A stretch of 64,000 bases of DNA from Chondrosia reniformis (Eukaryota; Porifera; Demospongiae; Chondrillida; Chondrillidae). Each line of letters begins with the position of its first letter. Positions within the stretch are counted from its first letter, which is position 1. Both the position numbers and the translations under genes were made by a program. Of this stretch, positions 1-10,285 are shown in pieces. The stretch covers positions 248,001-312,000 of the forward strand of contig OX359193.1 in NCBI GenBank assembly GCA_947172415.1. The letters are read 5' to 3'. The notes below the pieces were generated by a model that ran no database searches, was not told the origin of the DNA, and was given only the letters and a program-made list of their open reading frames with translations.

Positions 1-211
1 GCCTCTGAAAAAGGACTAGCAGTCAGTGAACAAGAATATAACACCTATCTTTTGAATGGTTCATCTTTCAACTGTTTGAGTGTCCAACTGCATCCTTGGA
101 TGCTAAGTGGAAAGATGAACATTCAAGGATGTACTAATTTCTTCAAGATTCACATCAATGTTTGTAAATGTCACATGACAATGATTACTTCCTCCTGTCC
201 TCTGACCTCAG

Positions 212-607
212 GTGGTATTGACCAATCAGATGACTTTGCAGCAGGGTCAGAAGGGGGAGGGGCTACAGAGGATGACCCCTGCACTAGGGGAATCTTGGGG
301 TCACGTTTGCACTATAAGAATAGTTCTGTATAGAGAAAAGGGGTCTCGCTATGCACTGCTCTACAAGTCACCATCCAAAAAAGAAATGTGTGTTACTTAT
401 AAGATCACTGTAAGTTTTTTTAATCATCTTTAATAATGTGATCAACTTGCTCTAATTGTTTGTCTTTAGGAGTTTGGCCTTAGAGATGTTGATTTTCCGG
501 ATCAAGAGGACTTGTTGACTGACTGTCCTTCTGAAGAATGCAGGCTGGACAATTCTGGGGAGTGCGAACCGCCCAAAAACAAAAAAGCCCATGTACAAAG
601 ACATTGA
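212..607 (+). CDS. RAD51C: RAD51C, last two exons (partial)
   Basis: C-terminal end of a RAD51 paralogue that acts in homologous recombination (BCDX2 and CX3 complexes in vertebrates). Exon 212-409 follows a CAG acceptor and encodes VVLTNQMT, then PALGESWGH and LYKSPSKKE, the conserved end of the RecA-like ATPase core that I recognise as RAD51C rather than RAD51B or XRCC3. Exon 470-607 follows TTTAG and adds a short acidic and basic tail ending in KNKKAHVQRH and TGA. Phase is continuous. The 5' exons lie outside the window; bases 1-211 look like intron and I see no exon there. The stop codon is only 57 bp before the NAA35 start codon on the same strand, and no AATAAA is visible in that gap, so the 3' UTR must overlap NAA35 or the two are co-transcribed. 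Identity is confident; boundaries are by hand. Confidence 0.9.
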
Positions 608-664
608 GTAATTACCTCATGAATCTAATTAGGTCTATGAATATTCTTAGATACATGCTGCAAA

Positions 665-2842
665 ATGGCGACCCACGTGGGTGACTCAGTCGAGTGCAGC
701 AGTGAAGTGGACAATGCAGATTCACCTGATGTCGACAACTCAAAAGATGAATGGATTGACATGACCGAGTCGTTTCTGCATTTATGTGGCAAACTAGACG
801 CTGGTGAACTCGTTTATGATTCCCTTTTCTCTCTCGGCGAAGCAATGTCGGCCGTGGAATTCCTGGATCCTAGAATGGATTTAAACGCTCGCTCCAACTG
901 GTATAAGGAAGGACTATTTACAGTCAAAGAAGCATTCGAGGATATTGTAGAATTGGAGTCCTTTGCAAGCGCCCAGATACTTGGTATTGTTGACGAATTG
1001 GTCTCCCTAATCGCCACCTGGCTGGGCGGGCACACCATAGCACAAACTGTCTACACGTGTATCTACCTCCACGATGTGTCCGCGGTGAAACACAGACCTC
1101 TCGGTAACATGCTGTCGGCCTTGACTTGCTGCGTCGAACTTATGAGAGAATCAATCTTTAGAGCGCGCGTGTACATCGAAGACGACCACCAATGCGTTAC
1201 TCTAGGATTGAATGCCACTTCGGTGGAGAACTCGGTGGACCAGATGGTAGCTTGCTTGAAGGAACAAGAAGACTGTGTTCAGCATTCCTTGAAGAAGACA
1301 CTCAAGCTGTCAAAGGAAGATGGCAAGACTGAAGAGAATTTGGATCTTGAACTGGCTTTGCAAAAAGCTTTACTGGCTCGCCTGAGATTGTGTCGACTTT
1401 TGCTTCAATTGTTTCACTATCTCAAAGCTCCCCAAGCACTTAAATCTATTCCTTTTACTGTAGATACAAAATTTTTGGCACAATTGATTGAACAATCTAG
1501 GTTGGTTTTGGAAGAAGTGGGTGAAACCCTCTCATTAAGTGCATCATGGGATGCTAAAGAAAGATTAAGATATGGGTTCCATGATGGAATCAACAACCTA
1601 ATTCTGCCGCCCTCCCCCAAGGATGTCGTCAAGCTGAGCCGCAGAGAGGGAGTGTCCTACATAAAGGAGGTACTGGAGGGCCTGTCAGAGGTAGCCAAAG
1701 TGCTGTCCGCAGACTCCTTCAAGGAGACCCAGCAGACACTGTATGCCTTGTGTAGTCCCTCGCAGCCCCCCAGCGTTGTGGTCAGGTCATATCTTAGAAA
1801 TCTCTTGGAGTACAAGCTTAACTCTAAATTAAATGATTCAACATTGCTAGAGTCCTACATTCGACAAGACATGCGGCATTTTAACAATCCTCCTTCACTG
1901 AACCCAAAATCTCAGCTATCTAGTGTTGAAGAGGCACAGAGTATTGTGTCCAAGTGCCTTGCTGCCTGTGCAGACCCAGTCCAGTCCAGCATCCTCCTCT
2001 ACTGCCAACACAGATCCTCCCATCAGCAGGCCATTGCCTCCTGTCTGGATGGCATGGGTGAGCTGCAGCTGGAAGTGGACAAGTACGACCAGCTCCTGGA
2101 CACCATTGCCAAGAAGACAGACCCACAGAGGAGACATAGCACCGTATTCAGCACATGGTTGCTGAGAAGAATCCTTTCTTTGATGATTGACTTCATTCAG
2201 GTGGCTCACCTTTACAAGTTGTACACCATCACAGAGGTCCATCAGTCCATCTGGTACCTAGACTACCTCTTTGGATGGCTGCAGACATGTCTGCAAAATG
2301 CTGAACATTTGCAGCAGCACGAAGTGTCTCTCACAGCAAAGACAGGCAAGCAGAAGGCCAAACGAAACAAAAATCCTCATCGGAAGGAGTTGGAGAGAGA
2401 CATTGCCATTACCAATTCTAAAAAGTTTCTGTGTTCTGGTTTGATGCGCTCACTGGAGGCATGTGCTGCGGATAACAAAGTGACCCTGGCAGATAACAAG
2501 TCTCCTGCCCTCTGCTTCAAGCACAGGTTTGCCCCCTTCTCCTCTATCACCACTCCCCAGCCTCTCTGTCACCAGGACTACCTGCGGACACTCGCCATGG
2601 CATCCTATTCTGGTAGGCAAGTTAACTTTTATGTTCAAGCTTCAAAAGCATTTTCAACAGCCAAGGCCGTCCTCGAAGGCCTTTCTTCACCAACTGAAGA
2701 AATTAAGCAACTTTTATCTGTGACCAAGTTGAACTTGGTCATTTGTAATATAGCAGCTTCGGGAGGTCACAAGAAGTTTGACAAACTCTTGTCATTAGAC
2801 TATTCGGTACATACATTGTTTCCTGTGATACGCCTGATGTAA
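665..2842 (+). CDS. NAA35: NAA35 / MAK10, NatC N-acetyltransferase auxiliary subunit, intronless
   Basis: Single 725-codon open frame matching the auxiliary subunit of the NatC N-terminal acetyltransferase, which acetylates Met-Leu/Ile/Phe-type N termini on ribosomes with NAA30 and NAA38. The diagnostic block is near the N terminus (residues about 30-80): WIDMTESF, GELVYDSLFSLGEAMSA and FLDPRMD. The middle and C-terminal parts are helical as in the family, with FSTWLLRRIL near residue 500. Length equals my recollection of the human protein. The start ATG at 665 is preceded by an in-frame stop region and lies just after the RAD51C stop. The gene has no intron although almost every neighbour has many, so it could be an old retrocopy that replaced the original, or it may simply have lost its introns. 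An AATAAA lies 36 bp after the stop. Confidence 0.93.
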   Translation: MATHVGDSVECSSEVDNADSPDVDNSKDEWIDMTESFLHLCGKLDAGELVYDSLFSLGEAMSAVEFLDPRMDLNARSNWYKEGLFTVKEAFEDIVELESFASAQILGIVDELVSLIATWLGGHTIAQTVYTCIYLHDVSAVKHRPLGNMLSALTCCVELMRESIFRARVYIEDDHQCVTLGLNATSVENSVDQMVACLKEQEDCVQHSLKKTLKLSKEDGKTEENLDLELALQKALLARLRLCRLLLQLFHYLKAPQALKSIPFTVDTKFLAQLIEQSRLVLEEVGETLSLSASWDAKERLRYGFHDGINNLILPPSPKDVVKLSRREGVSYIKEVLEGLSEVAKVLSADSFKETQQTLYALCSPSQPPSVVVRSYLRNLLEYKLNSKLNDSTLLESYIRQDMRHFNNPPSLNPKSQLSSVEEAQSIVSKCLAACADPVQSSILLYCQHRSSHQQAIASCLDGMGELQLEVDKYDQLLDTIAKKTDPQRRHSTVFSTWLLRRILSLMIDFIQVAHLYKLYTITEVHQSIWYLDYLFGWLQTCLQNAEHLQQHEVSLTAKTGKQKAKRNKNPHRKELERDIAITNSKKFLCSGLMRSLEACAADNKVTLADNKSPALCFKHRFAPFSSITTPQPLCHQDYLRTLAMASYSGRQVNFYVQASKAFSTAKAVLEGLSSPTEEIKQLLSVTKLNLVICNIAASGGHKKFDKLLSLDYSVHTLFPVIRLM

Positions 2843-2878
2843 TGTAATGTGATAAAGTTAAATTATGTGTAGATTTTT

Positions 2879-2884
2879 AATAAA
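2879..2884 (+). terminator. Poly(A) signal AATAAA of NAA35
   Basis: Canonical AATAAA 36 bp downstream of the NAA35 stop codon and 120 bp before the RAD51D start codon. It is the only plausible 3'-end signal between the two same-strand genes. Confidence 0.6.
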
Positions 2885-3004
2885 ATATTTGCATGGAAAT
2901 GAATCCATATTTAATCTGCTACATGAGGCTTGTATATATGTACCCAGGTATACGTAGTGCCATTCAACCTATGTATGCTAGTCTCAACCACGCCCACGAA
3001 GAAT

Positions 3005-4618
3005 ATGGCGGCGCTGCGGGAGAGTGTGAGCTCGGATCAAATGGAGGCGTTGAAACGGGTTGGTATTTATACTAGTAAGCATTAGACATAAATGCGCTGA
3101 CGTAGAGCTACATAATTTCTTTATATTCGTTCGTAGCTGCTGCATTTTTAACTGCTGAAAACTCCCACCTCCAGTCAACTGGACTAACACTAGAGGTACC
3201 GCAATACGCTACTTAGCTGTTCCTAATGCAGTAAGATTTGAACGTGTTGTTTTGCAGAAGATCTCTGAAATGAAGGCAGAACTGTTGAAGAGTGCTTCTG
3301 TTGCCATATTGGAGAAGTCCACTTCTGCTGCAGCTCTATGGAGGCGTTTCTCCTCCTCTCCCAGCAAGCTGACAACAGGTTAGCAATCCGTAATGCACTG
3401 AGGTATTGTTATCATACATATGGCTCGCATAGTTTGATGGGAGGGCTGTGGTCCATATTATAGTGTGGAATATAAAACGTATACCCTTCTGACATGGTGG
3501 TACCTCCTTTGTCTCACAGGCTGTCACAGGTGTGTTGAATGGATATGGCACTTTGTTACATGACTCCTACATTGTGTGTCTGCAGTATTGACCAGGTCCT
3601 TCAAGGAGGCTTCCACTGTAGAGAAATTACTGAGATATTTGGGCCTTCGCTGTCAGGGAAGACTCAGGTATGCCACGCTGTTGGGCCTTGCCTGTGTTGT
3701 GGTTTAGTGTACTTTATGAGTAGCTCTGTATGAATTGCGGCTTGGCAACAGCAGAGGTTTCTGATTGGTCAGTGGTTGTCATGGATACCACTACATCAGT
3801 TAGTACAGAGAGAATATTAGAAGTTCTTCAGAGGAGAGGAATGTCAGATCAGGTAAGTAAAGAACTTGAGAAATGCATTGAGTTGGTGACTCATTTATTT
3901 TGTAAATCTTTTTTTGTTTATAGAATACTTTACCTATTCTTGAAAGAATCAGATATTACCAAGTTTATAATATTTTTGATGCCTTCTCAATACTGTTTAC
4001 TCTTTCTGAAGATAGATCTGTGAAACTTCTAATAATAGACTCAGTATATGACCTCATCTCATCCATTTTGGGCGGCCATCTTTCTGAAGGTTGGGCTGTC
4101 CCAGCTTTACCCACATTCCTGATCTATCTATCTCCATCTCCAATCTCCCCAGGTCACTCTCTCATGACCCAGTTTGGACAAACCCTATCTCAATTAGCAC
4201 AACAGAATAATATGGCCGTTGTGGTATGGGCTGGCCCCTTGCACCACTACACCCCGCCCCCAGTTCCTATACTTTTTGATTATTAGGTAACCAATGGTGT
4301 TGTCTTGGGTAGGGATCAACCTCCCAGACCAGCCCTGGGAAAAACATGGAGTCATATTGCAGATACAAGATTGCAACTGACAATTGACCTCATTTCTAAA
4401 CAGAAAATGATAGAAGTTGTCAAATCTAAACAAATAGTAAATGTCTGCATATCATTAGTATATTAATGTATTCAAATGTCTTTAGTCATGATAATGAACT
4501 CATAGTCTAGCTTCACCCATCTGAGACTCTGCTACAGTGTATAGTTCTATTTCTCTTTCATGTTTAGCCATCTAGTGTGAAGGTAACTTTCAACATAACA
4601 GACTATGGAATCCAATAG
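3005..4618 (+). CDS. RAD51D: RAD51D, ten exons including a 10-nt microexon
   Basis: RecA-family recombination mediator (BCDX2 complex). Exons: 3005-3074, 3137-3195, 3258-3378, 3520-3529, 3586-3667, 3724-3852, 3924-4089, 4153-4223, 4287-4436, 4568-4618; total 909 nt, 302 residues, slightly shorter than vertebrate RAD51D. The N-terminal helical domain reads KRVGIYTTAAFL. Walker A is GPSLSGKTQ and Walker B LLIIDSV; NNMAVVVTN and RPALGKTWSHIADTRL match the C-terminal ATPase core. The 10-nt exon GCTGTCACAG restores frame between KLTTG and SIDQVL (STGIGSLD in human by memory); without it exon 3 cannot join exon 5 in frame. The stop is 42 bp from the convergent SPRING1 stop. Exon boundaries fit GT-AG and phase throughout. 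Confidence 0.9.
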
Positions 4619-4660
4619 TGCTCTCCGCAATCTTGCTTTGCTTGATTAATACACACAAAC

Positions 4661-6475
4661 TCAACTTTGTAATTGGTTATTCATCTCGTTGGGATCCTGT
4701 CCATAGCAGTACTTTGCATCAGGATATCGATATATGTTCTCATGTACAACACTCTGCAAGGATAACCACTAATCATTAAATATAATATTCTATACAACCT
4801 AAAATCATTCATTTTGTTGTAAAGTAAGTGGGTGGATATATACAAGCAGACAGTTAAGCAATACAAATGGGATATGTAAGGCAAGGTGTTCAATACATAA
4901 TGGAAATCAATGTTATAAAGTATGTATAACATTTCTAGTTCACTATAGCTATATAAAGTAGTATATCTACAAATTCTCAGTCAAAATTCTAAGAGATCAG
5001 ATAACTCATATATAGACTGATAATGATTAGCTCAAATTGGTTGAACACACAGATAATCTCAGGGAAAATTATGTCTTATTAAATCCAGTATATGTAATGT
5101 GCTGTATTAAAGGTGTACCTTAGATGATGTTCTGCATTTGGTCAAGCAGAGCTCAAACTGATCCTTTAAGGAACTGTACAGTAGATTGCGGCTCTCAGTA
5201 GTTCTCCTTAAGACACTTATCAGAAGTGGTATCTACACAGGAATAGAACAGCTGTGACTGACCTGTAGACCAGGAAATGGAGTCTTGTCATACTTGTCCT
5301 CAGACGGCTAACCTTGTCAGGATGGAGACAGCAGGAGACGCAGTTCTCATATATAGAGCAACATCCATTATCCTTACACGTTGTGCAGTTGAATCGACTG
5401 GTCCTTTCTGTGCCAACGTGACAGCATTTTGATGCTCTTATGGCTTCCCGAGGGCACATGTAACCTGCCACACATGCACAGAGAGAAAATAAAAATAATC
5501 AAGTACAAATATGCAAACAAATAAGTATTTTCTATAACCTCCATCAGTCACTGAAGGAGATCCAGGGTCATTCGTAAGAAACAAACTGTGCCTCTAGACG
5601 CTCAAAAGACTAAAATGAACCATCTCAAGAACAAAAGCAAATTACTTGAATATTCCAAGTGTTTGTGTGTTTAGAATAATATCTCTACTGCACCAGAAAA
5701 TTGGCTATGGTGTGTCCAGGCAAGGTATGGCTCTGTAGGACCTTCCTCAATGGATGATTGAGCATGCTTCTCTTCCATTAATACAACAGTTGGGAAGAAA
5801 GGTCTTTCATCCAAATTATATATATATATAATATATTGTGAAGATACCTCATCTCTAGTTTAAACTAATCAAGTCTCAACCAGCTGCCATTTTGCATATT
5901 TTAATGCTCCAAATGCGAACCCATTATATTAAGTCCATTTCATTGGGAGCCCATAAATTACCTCAACATTCTTATTGATAACAGAAATCACTGTAATGCT
6001 CTGGTTAATTGAGGCAGACATCCTTGACATGACAGGAAGTCAGGTAGTGCAAAATATTTTTATTCATATCTTCCTTTCAGTCAAGGGTCTCTTGCACACA
6101 CTAAATTCCTTTCTTACTGCATATCCATGTTTACTTCCCACTATATTAAAACGCAACCTAATAGGCTTACACAGCATTAATATTAATATGGAGCGACTCT
6201 CTTACCATAATAATTACCGAGTATTTCTGTATGCCTTAAAGGCTTGTCTAATGAACAATCGACCTACCCAATTCATCCGTCAAGTAATCAACTCCTTGAG
6301 CAGAGTTGCGACAAGACTCCAAAGAAGTGATATTGAACAATGGACGCCATTTAAAAAGTCTTTTGTCCTCCAAGCGACTCCCGTCGTCAAAAGTGTACAT
6401 GTAGATTAAACTCAATATAAATAGAGCCGAGAAGACGTAGAGAACGTACCGAATTCTCACCCTCCTGACCGCCAT
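4661..6475 (-). CDS. SPRING1: SPRING1 (C12orf49), Golgi regulator of SREBP processing
   Basis: Single-pass Golgi protein which in mammals is needed for S1P (MBTPS1) maturation and SREBP activation. Exons on the minus strand: 6475-6268, 5464-5313, 5232-5119, 4753-4661; 567 nt, 188 residues. Residues 1-30 hold a basic start ([10 protein letters not shown]) and one membrane segment ([17 protein letters not shown]), giving type II topology. The lumenal part is cysteine-rich and keeps the family blocks [49 protein letters not shown] and HENIYR...AKYCYG. Introns are phases 1, 0 and 0. The 803-bp first intron contains a short TA run near 5820 and no other gene. The start lies 519 bp from the divergent RNFT start. 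Confidence 0.92.
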
Positions 6476-6994
6476 TTTGTTTGCTTAATGTATTTTGTCT
6501 CAAGAGAATGTTTACAATGTGGATTTAAGCACTTTGACCAGTCACTTTATTAAACGTTTAACTTTAGCCTAAATAGCGTAAGATTTGTGTTTCAAGTGCA
6601 GTATGAAACATCAGTATAACTGTTTACATAACAGTGATCAATCATTCAGTAAGTGGGAGGGCGCTCAAGCATTTATATGGGATAAAACGTGTGATGTTAG
6701 TATTAAAACAAATGGTGCGATAGTCACCTGACAGTGCAAACATTCGGGGGAACAATGAGCGTTTTGTGATGAAACGAGACATTTACAGGTGACGAACAAG
6801 AAGGTAAACAGAAGAGAACTTTAATAATTTGTAATTATTAATTCTCTTTCAAATACATTTCTTCTTTTATTTACTTAGAAGTTGAAGAAGTCTGAGTGAA
6901 TTTGAAGCACACGGCGCGCCGCGATTGTCGTTCTTCCCAAACCAATCTCATCTTGGAAGAGGAAAAGACGTCTAAAGTAGGTACTACAGTTGTA
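6476..6994. promoter_or_regulatory. Divergent promoter region between SPRING1 and RNFT
   Basis: 519 bp between two start codons on opposite strands. It must contain both promoters and 5' UTRs. No TATA box or clear element stands out; the sequence is AT-rich. An in-frame stop at 6893 precedes the chosen RNFT ATG, and TTACTTAG at 6881-6888 could be a 3' splice site of a 5' UTR intron. Confidence 0.5.
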
Positions 6995-9429
6995 ATGCGG
7001 GCAGATAGACCTTCTAAAATGGCAGAACGTCGCCAAAACCTCCTCAACGAAGCTCGACGACTTCGAGGGCACAACAGATCTTCGAGTTGGTCGTTTAACA
7101 GAAGAAGCGGCAGCAGCGGCGATTTGAGCACACTACTGGCCGGTTCTGCCATGACAATGCTGAGAGAAGTACTTCCAGTGTCTCTGACTGAAGAAGAGGT
7201 ACCAGAAGCTTCCTCCTACGAAGGAGCGCACCTGAGAACGCGAGGCGTCACCACCTTAGGCCAAAGCTTGGTCGGGCCGCCACAGAGAATGGTCTCTATG
7301 AGCGATATTGTGGGAGAAGGAGAACCGTTAGCCGCCCATCAGGTTCCCTCTGAGAACGGGGAGGAGGGGAGTAACTTATCAGTGTCTGAACGGTGGGCTG
7401 AAGGCAGGCTCCCGGCCCCCGGTCCACTCCCCAGGGGAGAGGGGGAAGCCCCTGAGAATGAAGGCAATGAGATGGTATCTTGGCTGGAGCAGAATGCTTT
7501 ATTTATTGTCGTCATCTTACTTAAGATTGGATGGAGTTACAAATTCAGTGAGTTATGCAGGCTCAATTGGTTGTAGCTCAGCACTAGTTAGTGAGTGCGG
7601 CGAGCATATATTTATGTAACTAATGTGTGATATTGCTCCTTACAGCTTTGTCGGTGTTGATTGGTTTGGGAGTTGCCTTTCTACATGGAGATACAATCAT
7701 TCGGAAGCAAGTCGCAAATGGAGTAAGTAACCTTGTATCAGCTACACCCATCCATGTCCATCAGAGCCACGCCCATCCATGTCCATCAGAGCCATGTCCA
7801 TCAGAGCCACGCCCATCCATGTCCATCAGAGCCACGCCCATCCATGTCCATCAGAGCCACACCCATCCATGTCCATCAGAGCCACGCCCATCCATGTCCA
7901 TCAGAGCCATGCCCATCCATGTCCATCAGAGCCACGCCCATCCATGTCCATCAGAACCATGTCCATCAGAACCATGTCCATCAGAACCACGCCCATCCAT
8001 GTCCATCAGAACCACCCCCATCCATGTCCATCAGAGAATAGTCCTATTCCTAGTGCAGTTACTGGTACTATTTTAGTCTGCTATTGTGCTGAGTAGTTCT
8101 AATTAATGCACCCCTCTCCCTCTCCTCTGCGATGCAGGATAATCGATCTTCTGTATCTTTGTTATATGTTGTACTGTTTCTGAGTGGAAATGTGTCCTGT
8201 GTATACTACGCAATGCGGGACAGTCACTTACACAACTGGTAGGTCACTGTAGCTGTTACACAAGACTCTCAATAGTAATCCAGTGTCTTGTTTCTGTTCC
8301 TTTCAGCCTAATCTTACAGCCTCCCTTAGTAACTCCTACGCTCATCAACACTATCTGGTGTATATCTGTTACAGGTATGTTCTACCTATTAGACACCTTT
8401 GTATGACTAATTATGCATTATCAGGAGTGTCCTTGTGAAGTAATGTGGTTGTTACTTCCTATGTCAAGTCCACTTGATTCACTATTCAATGTTTACTTCC
8501 CCCTTAATTGTGTAACATTATTAACTTGTGTTTTCTCATTTTTTTAGATTTTATTATTAGATTTGGTGCAATGACCTTGAAGGCCCTTCTGTGTCTCATC
8601 CCTTCTTGTGTCCTCCCCAGCCGCTGTAAGGGAAAGTTTTACATGTTGATTGAGCACGTCAGCCTGTTCTACCGCAGCATCATGGTAGCACCTCTCTGGG
8701 TCCGGTATCTATGTACTATCTACTCGGACGAGGATGGAGCCGATCAGGAGAACAAGACGGTTGCTTGGGTGTTTGCTGTAGTAGTCACCGCTCTCTATCT
8801 CATGGTTAAGGTAGGTCTACATGTGTAGTTTGATATTTAGACAGGCAATGGGAATTTTGTGCTCAAACTACATCTATAATGATGTTGATATGGAAGAGTA
8901 AGTTTATTTTGTGAAGTACTGTGAATGTTGTCAATTCATATTTGAGTTGAATTGAGCTATTGAAGAAGCTTTAAGTTGGTTATAAGTTAACTTTCATTCA
9001 CTTTAGGGAGCCAGTCTCTTTGTGAGATTAAAAGATCTGATAAAAGCACTAATTGCATTTGTTCGACAGAAGGTTAGTCTCCACCCTACAGCTAGTGTGG
9101 CAGCCATTTTATCCCACCTCTCCTGCAGCCCTATGGCGTCAAACCCAATGAAGAGCAGCTAAAGAGTTTGGGAGAACACTGTCCAATTTGTCAAGATGAC
9201 TACACGTCTCCACTCATGCTGCATTGCAAGGTACACAACAATCAGTGCTCTCAGCCTACAGTTGGATATGCTCATCTGTTTTTTTTTGTTGATTCAGCAC
9301 ATTTTCTGTGAGAATTGTGTGCTCATGTGGTTTGACAGAGAGAGAACCTGTCCAATGTGTAGAGCTGTCATTGCAACCACTCCAAAATGGAGGAACGGGG
9401 CAACCTCTTTCATTGTCCAGTTATTTTAA
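6995..9429 (+). CDS. RNFT1/RNFT2-like membrane RING E3 ubiquitin ligase
   Basis: Multi-pass ER membrane E3 ligase of the RNFT (TMEM118) family. Exons: 6995-7547, 7646-7722, 8138-8238, 8307-8374, 8548-8810, 9007-9072, 9129-9230, 9298-9429; 1362 nt, 453 residues, the usual family length. The first ~165 residues are polar and disordered (RRSGSSGD, PAPGPLPRGEGEAPE). Then about five to six membrane segments follow (ALFIVVILLKIGW, LSVLIGLGVAFLHG, VSLLYVVLFLSG, VAWVFAVVVTALYLMV). The C-terminal C3HC4 RING is complete: CPIC, HCKHIFCENC, CPMC, followed by PKWRNGATS as in RNFT proteins. Start ATG chosen because the frame is closed upstream by a TGA at 6893. Intron 2 carries a 25-bp minisatellite. Which of RNFT1 or RNFT2 it represents cannot be told; probably the pre-duplication gene. 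Confidence 0.9.
7740..8038. repeat. 25-bp minisatellite in RNFT intron 2
   Basis: About twelve tandem copies of a unit like CCCATCCATGTCCATCAGAG plus CCACG (25 bp), with some shorter 15-bp variants lacking CCCATCCATG-type sequence. It lies inside the 415-bp intron 7723-8137. Open frames across it are only repeat translations. Confidence 0.95.
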
Positions 9430-9639
9430 CATAATATTATCATGTGATGCGCTGTCATCATATGCTGTATGTTGCTACATTTGAATGGTCCATGTACACT
9501 TTACTGATTTTTAAGGAAAATGCTGAGCAACTTGTATTTGTGTTAAATTTTAATTTGTTTAATTTAATTATCTCACACACCAAAAAATAGAATTTAATTG
9601 CAAAATTAACAACAGATTGTTGTACATGCTAGAAGCATA

Positions 9640-9699
9640 CAGTTATCAACTCTGGTCCTTGGGTGATACACCATTTCGGACACAGAGTATCATAAACTG
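9640..9699 (-). promoter_or_regulatory. SECIS element (form 2) in the SELENOM 3' UTR
   Basis: Read on the minus strand: lower stem CAGTT pairing with AACTG, then the ATGA quartet (9693-9690) opposed by TGAT, a helix CTCTG-T-GTCC with GGACCAGAG (nine pairs with one bulged T), an unpaired AAA thirteen bases after ATGA, and a small extra stem GGTG-TAT-CACC on top. This is the layout of a form 2 SECIS. It begins 35 nt after the SELENOM stop codon, as expected for Sec insertion. I folded it by eye; a SECIS search program would be decisive. Confidence 0.85.
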
Positions 9700-9734
9700 C
9701 TCAAAACTGGTACAACAAACTGCTTTTATGACTT

Positions 9735-10285
9735 TTATAGTTCATCGTTCTCCTGAAAAGTGTCCTCCTTCTTGGAGAAACCTCTCTCCTGAAGGAGCTT
9801 GTCTATTTCATCCTCATCCAACTCAATGACACTAACTCTCTCAACTTCCGTATCATCAGCTGCTAGAAACACCATTTCAGGATCGGCTCCTCCAATGTAT
9901 TTAATGCTGACTTGGCTGTCATCGCTAAATACAAGTTAAGGAGTACGTGTGTGTGGGCGTAACTATTGACCACTGTACGTGTCTCGTACCTAATGACATT
10001 TAGTGCTCATTTAGAGGTAATGATATATAGATTCAAAAGGATACTACAATGGAAGAACTTCATTGATCCATTTCTTCACTTTAGGAAGTCTATTCAAACG
10101 TCATCCACCGCAAGTCTAGGAATGACGAGAATAGCAATTGAAATTGTCACAATATACTCAGATTGGTCCAGTTTACTCACATCAAGTCTAGCTTTGACGA
10201 TTTCTTCACCCTCAACTGGTTTGTAGAACAAACTGACCAAAAGGCTTAGGGCTAATGTGGCGCTCAAAGCCTTTATGATCGCCAT
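9735..10285 (-). CDS. SELENOM: Selenoprotein M with in-frame Sec (TGA) codon
   Basis: Thioredoxin-like ER selenoprotein of the SELENOM/SELENOF family. Exons: 10285-10181, 10115-10045, 9924-9735; 366 nt, 121 residues. A signal peptide (MAIIKALSATLALSLLVSLF) starts the protein. Exon 2 begins TCGGU-RLNRL, where U is the TGA at 10103-10101 (residue 40); human SELENOM has CGGUQLNRL. Further matches are KKWINEVLPLY and YIGGADPE followed by a GF-containing C terminus. It ends in NDEL, an ER-retention type signal. Splicing keeps phase 0 and then 2 across the TGA, and a SECIS lies just downstream. Ordinary gene finders would stop at the TGA or skip the gene. The start codon lies 76 bp from the divergent ABHD11 start. 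Confidence 0.93.

Noticed and set aside
665-2842. Bacterial contamination or transfer for the intronless genes (NAA35, CPD)
   Set aside because: Both proteins are eukaryotic families and are surrounded without a break by spliced animal genes.
5975-6409. 144-codon plus-strand frame
   Set aside because: Lies antisense to SPRING1 exon 1 and its first intron, with no recognisable similarity or codon bias.
7627-8096. Long open frames rich in His/Pro/Ser
   Set aside because: They are translations of the 25-bp minisatellite in RNFT intron 2, open in all three frames.
9735-10285. SELENOM as a pseudogene because of the in-frame TGA
   Set aside because: The TGA falls exactly at the Sec position of the family, the rest of the frame is intact and a SECIS follows.
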